Of a DNA stretch of 64,000 bases, positions 57,452 to 64,000 are shown one piece after another. The stretch is taken from NCBI RefSeq assembly GCF_000344685.1, contig NW_006920427.1, positions 1 to 64,000 on the forward strand, read 5' to 3'. The first letter of the stretch is position 1. The number at the start of each line of letters is the position of its first letter. Below the pieces are notes generated by a model. The model saw only the letters and a program-made list of their open reading frames with translations, did no database searches and had not been told where the DNA came from. This stretch comes from Gloeophyllum trabeum ATCC 11539 (taxonomy: Eukaryota > Basidiomycota > Agaricomycetes > Gloeophyllales > Gloeophyllaceae). The position numbers and the translations under genes were made by a program.

Positions 57452-57708
57452 ACAATTTCGTCTATTAGGTAGAATAATAGTGTAATGCTTACTTGTAATG
57501 TATAACCTGACGGACCTTCGAACGAAGATAGTACGGATTCCAAGCCATAGTTACCAAGTTAGTGAGATTGGAGCACGGGAGGTTGAGAGGAGATCTGGAG
57601 TGTCTCCGTACCAATACACTGAAAATGATCAGCAGCTTCCTGGGTGAAACATTGGTCGAAACTGAACAGACGAACTCGTGCAAGAGAGAGAGAGATGATC
57701 AGACAAAA
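57452..57708. other. spacer before the tRNA gene
   Basis: Contains a GA-rich run near 57680. No gene. Confidence 0.5.
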
Positions 57709-57780
57709 TGGACACTGTGGGAGTCGAACCCACGACCTCACGCATGCGAAGCGTGCGCGCTACCACTGTGCCAAGTGCCC
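57709..57780 (-). tRNA. tRNA-Ala (anticodon CGC)
   Basis: The minus strand folds as a 72-nt cloverleaf. Acceptor stem GGGCACT pairs with AGTGTCC and includes a G3:U70 pair, the identity mark of tRNA-Ala. The anticodon stem CACGC/GCGTG encloses TTCGCAT, giving anticodon CGC (reads GCG). The T arm contains GGTTCGACTCC (B box) and the D arm region carries TGGCACAGTGG (A box). No intron, and the discriminator base is A. Confidence 0.95.
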
Positions 57781-58248
57781 ATACAAATAGGTGCAGCAGG
57801 TGTTTATTCTGGCGCTGGCAGATCATAGCTAGTAAAATCATTCATAATGCTCACCTTGTGGTCCGCACGACGGACTATGAGATGAGGTTCCGGGGAGTTG
57901 GAGGTGTCTGAATCCGAGGGGAGGGCCACTTTCGTATGCCATCCGTGTAAGTAAAGTCATTGGAGTCTTTCTCCTTCCACCTCACATTTCACAGTGCCAT
58001 CTTTCGTAGCTGCACTGTCTTATATAGACATGACGTCACGCGTCCGTCCAAGAATAACTCCTGCTTCACGGGCAGACGTACGTCGGTGACGCAGGATTCT
58101 GAGTTCAGAGGGACCAGAATATATATAAGTACTTAGGCAGAGCAGGCCCATGGTAGTTCCACATCTGCCCCAACACACACGCACGCATACACTCTCGTTC
58201 GCCGTCGTCGTCGCCGTTTCCAACCGTCAGTCATAGATTGCAGTCAGC
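57781..58248. other. intergenic with promoter of the mannitol dehydrogenase gene
   Basis: A TATATAAG stretch lies at 58122-58129, about 120 bp before the ATG. Nothing else recognised. Confidence 0.5.
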
Positions 58249-59561
<1,313 letters not shown>

Positions 59562-60531
59562 TTAAGTCTTGCGACGGAAAAGTGCGGTTCCGAGTATCTG
59601 CGAAGTCGTAATCAATGTACAGTAAGAAGAAGCTGCGTGATATCCAGTTCGCCCGTAAGAGAATCGTGCAACCTTCTTCCGTTGAGACGTTCGCTGTTGG
59701 CTATTACCTTCGCAGCGTAGGTCGGTATCGGCACTATTCCATTTCCGAGACATCGTGAACGATAGAATCGCGCCATCCATCTCGACATTGAGAAGAGGGG
59801 TGCGTTCATCAAAGGCGCAGGCCCGGGGAAGTATTCCAACCAAACCGGAGGAGCAAATGCTTTCCACGTTAACTTTCACCGTTCTGTTTTGCTCAATCGT
59901 CGGGGATCCTTAACAAGGGAGGTGACCTGCCTGGTGCTTGGGCCTGGATAAAGTTCATGCTTGGAATTGGATCACTAAGTGAGTCGATGCCCTCCCCTTC
60001 CTCCGGGGTTTGATAAGATCGCGGCGGTATCCTATTCAGGTTTATCGTGAGACTTGTGTTGATATCCCTTTGCTGACCGAGGTCTAGTGTCCGACGTACA
60101 GGACCTCAGAGCCAACGCTACTTTGTCTCCCCGCCTGGCGTTCAGACACGACAGCATTCAAGGTTTCCCAGTCTTGAAGTGGCCAGCATAATAACATCGC
60201 TGTGTATTCAAGACCAAGGATATAGCGAAGGTATACTGGATGCTATCATCTCCAATGTTCTTTTCTTCACTTCACGCTCGACGAAGGTGATAATTTCCCG
60301 AAATCGACCGCTGCGGTACCCACGAACCAGGACGCCGACTGTTGTGGCATTGTGGCGGCAAATCCAAGGGGACCGCGCAGGTCATCTAAAGGATTCATCG
60401 GGTATTTGTTCTGGAAATGTCCGCCTCGCTCACCAAGTCTGATGTCATCTGCACAGCGTCGACGACGTTCAGACCGGTTATCTTATCGAGCGGATCCCAT
60501 GGCGATCGTCTGCCTTGCTTCGCCAGCGACG
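59562..60531. other. spacer between the two dehydrogenase copies
   Basis: About 1 kb. Open frames such as 59562-59879 (minus) and 60179-60442 show no recognised content. Confidence 0.45.
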
Positions 60532-60538
60532 TATATAT
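60532..60538 (+). promoter_or_regulatory. TATA-like box of the second dehydrogenase copy
   Basis: TATATAT, about 78 bp before the ATG at 60616. Confidence 0.4.
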
Positions 60539-60615
60539 GAGCCCTGACGTAGGCTTAGAGCAGCCTTGACGATATCTATCAATTTGCGTCCTCTTGGCTA
60601 CTCCACTGCTCGGCC

Positions 60616-61902
<1,287 letters not shown>

Positions 61903-63799
61903 GAGCTAATCCGAGACATCAATGCGGGGCGCAGACATGAGCGACAGAGTAGTAAAGTCGCGATCACGAGAAGTTGCCAACAGTGTAGAACTTTCGGAGA
62001 TCGGGTGGTGGTATCGAATCGGATATCCCACTGTAAGAATATCATGCAGCTCTATTTCGAGGTCTCGACTCCTGTCACCTTTACAGCACCTGACGGAGGC
62101 TTCGGAAACCAGACACTGCTTCATCTCACCTCGTCGGGTCCTGCAAGCACGACGGACAGCATGAGAGGGGGTGAATGTGATATTTCACCTCGGTTCTTTC
62201 TGCGGCGCTTTGGCTGATCCAAGGTCCATCCGCGACAGCAGAATGATTGCGAAGATCCTGGTTAGGTGCCCATGAAATGACGATGCAATTTGAGCGGTTG
62301 AGGCATACTAGTAAGAACTTCCAGACACGACGGAACTTCAGTAAGACGTCCGGAAGCACTTGCGGGACTTGAGAAATCTGCGAGTTCGTATAGCTTCGCA
62401 GGTACACAGGGATGTCGAACTGCGGCAACCCTGGTGACCTTGACAGATACTCTGGTCCCTTGAGCACGTCACCACAAGGAGGAGGCTCTCTAGAATCCCG
62501 CAAGCACGAAGTTCCCAGTGGCATCGTGGCAAGCTAAACAAGGGCGAAGGTTCCATTCCATGTATTGATTGTTGCCTAGGGTCCTCTGTGTCAACGGAAA
62601 GAATATTGGTCGCCAGTGCAGAAAAGTCGATGAGGCTACAAGGTCCGAAATACACCTAGCTTTCCTTCATGTCGCGAAGATTTGTTCATCAGTCTCGCAG
62701 CACTTGCCTGTCAACCGAAGCAGACCCTGCCTAAATCGGCCCTGCATGTCCCGTGTGTAGGCCTGGCCACAAATCCAGGTGAAATTTGAGGATTGTCAGT
62801 CAAGAGCAGACTTCCACTATGTGCGTAAGCAGCGCTCAAACAGGAGGTACGTGTAGTCATGAGTGGGCTATGGTGCAGCACTGTGCGTCTTTGCTTGTTG
62901 GGAGACATCATCAGCTTCTTGTTTAACTATCAGAACATGACAGTGAGCGCGTACCTGTCTGTTGTATACATTAGGTGCTCTCACAGATTTCGCACCGGAT
63001 TCAAAAGTCCGTCTGATCTAGAAAGCTGTGCCCAGTAACCCCGTGTTACCAAATGACCTCATAAACTCCAGGTTCATAAAGACGGCGAGTCAGTATGACA
63101 TTTTCTGTCGATCTTGGCAAGGCGTGTTAGAGCTACCCGAGCAGCTGCATTCGCCGTCAAGCAGGTCCATCCGCAACTCTGGCGTCTCGATAGTAGCGTG
63201 GCGGTGGATGAAGCTGGAATCGCTTGACGGGACCTGACCAGAACCTATTCCAGACTTGATGATTTCCCCAAATAGATCGGACGCCGACGAGCCAGAGGCG
63301 ATGACAGAGATCCTTGTTTTGCGCAACATACCGGAAAGACCGACGACCGTCATTTATTCATCCTCAAACATATGATGAGGTGGCGCGACCGACTCGCGAC
63401 GCAGCAGATTTTCAGGCTCGATGCGAGCGCCAAGAAGTAACGATAAGCCAGAAGAATAGGCCTGATGGAGAAGGCCAGGCGAACAGGTGAATCTCGGATC
63501 CGTGCGCGTGCTTATATAGCCTCCGCAGCTATAAATGATGAATTCTTCTGTGCATGCTATTCTTGCGCGCTCGTTCACCTTCTCGGTTCTGAAGTTTGTT
63601 TCAAGAGGCAAAGAGGCAGCCGCAAACTGCAACGACCTACAACCGGATGGATTCGCGGGCTGGTGACGGTGGCTGGAAGGAAATCGGGCCAAACAAGCGC
63701 AAACCGTCATTGCTGTCAGCCTGGCTGTCACGTTCGCCGCGCTGGACCAACGACTTGGAACGCGGCCGGAGAGCAAACGGTCTGTCTGCTCTCGCCAGC
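61903..63799. other. long intergenic region, only doubtful ORFs
   Basis: About 1.9 kb. Minus-strand frames at 62126-62524 and 62338-62655 overlap in different phases, and 63090-63353 and 63354-63827 are also open; none shows a recognised motif. An unrecognised multi-exon gene on the minus strand is possible. Confidence 0.35.
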
Positions 63800-64000
63800 A
63801 TGCACTCGCTCGACTCCTGGGCTTCACGACGCGGCTTAATATTTGTATTTGTGGTCTTCTTCATTTCCGTGCAGTGCGGCGTCTTTGCGGGATACAGAAG
63901 CGAGGGAACGCCTCAGAAATGGCTGTCCGTGGACGCGATTAGGCTTGGCGGAGCCGGGATGCACGACCATCCCATCCCGAAGCTGATGGCAGACGCGGAG
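63800..64000 (+). CDS. 5' end of a GT90 (CAP10)-like glycosyltransferase, cut by the window edge
   Basis: 67 open codons to the last base. The start MHSLDSWASRRG is followed by a membrane helix (LIFVFVVFFISVQCGVFAGY), fitting a type II Golgi membrane protein, and then a lumenal stretch ending HDHPIPKLMADAE. The HPIPxLMxDAE pattern is typical of the stem of basidiomycete CAP10-like (GT90) proteins, which add xylose or similar sugars to wall or capsule glycans. No conserved catalytic part is inside the window, so the call depends on this N-terminal motif only. Confidence 0.55.
   Translation, partial: MHSLDSWASRRGLIFVFVVFFISVQCGVFAGYRSEGTPQKWLSVDAIRLGGAGMHDHPIPKLMADAE

Overview
The window is nuclear DNA of a filamentous basidiomycete, most probably an Agaricomycete and perhaps a member of Polyporales. 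The genes are dense, unclustered and on both strands, and most are cut by many 45-70 nt GT..AG introns. The family mix (F-box proteins, a membrane-anchored P450, an NADP-mannitol dehydrogenase of the mushroom type, SFM1, an MLKL-like four-helix protein, a GT90/CAP10 start) fits that group. The order is inferred from family recognition only, since no database search was possible. Exon structures were worked out by eye from splice signals and conserved motifs.

Layout. 1-2.0 kb holds a non-autonomous TA-flanked inverted-repeat element and a weak ORF. 2.0-6.7 kb holds an M20 carbamoylase-type amidohydrolase, hexokinase (-) and mitochondrial uL14m. 7.3-14.6 kb holds two small unknown proteins, a protein with a degenerate C-terminal HAD domain (-), a degenerate casein kinase 1-like protein and a small alpha/beta hydrolase. 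15.6-24 kb holds two F-box proteins around a secreted GH92 alpha-mannosidase (-). 24-30.8 kb holds a P450 (-), ribosomal P1 (-) and a large BTB/POZ protein. 31-35.3 kb is a local segmental duplication: a single-pass membrane protein gene (-) and the BTB 3' end are present twice, and the second BTB copy is broken.

37.4-43.6 kb holds a WW-domain protein (-), an MLKL-like four-helix protein (-), a hAT-type MITE and an MFS transporter (-). 44.2-44.8 kb is a second TA-flanked MITE whose end resembles the first. 45.4-53.6 kb holds kynurenine 3-monooxygenase, a LYR-like protein (-), NOP53 (-), a relic of the MLKL-like gene and a universal-stress-domain protein (-). 54.4-64 kb holds SFM1, a cupin, tRNA-Ala(CGC), an intact mannitol dehydrogenase gene followed by a tandem copy with a stop codon in its cofactor motif, and the 5' end of a GT90/CAP10-like gene cut by the window edge.

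There is no obvious biosynthetic cluster. The one metabolic link is hexose/polyol metabolism: hexokinase and mannitol dehydrogenase both act around fructose, and GH92 releases mannose. The most unusual things are splicing features (a 6-nt micro-exon completing the GH92 catalytic motif, a 10-nt exon next to a GC-AG intron in SFM1, an initiator exon coding only ATG in RPP1), three non-autonomous DNA transposons with readable target-site duplications, and several decaying or degenerate paralogues.
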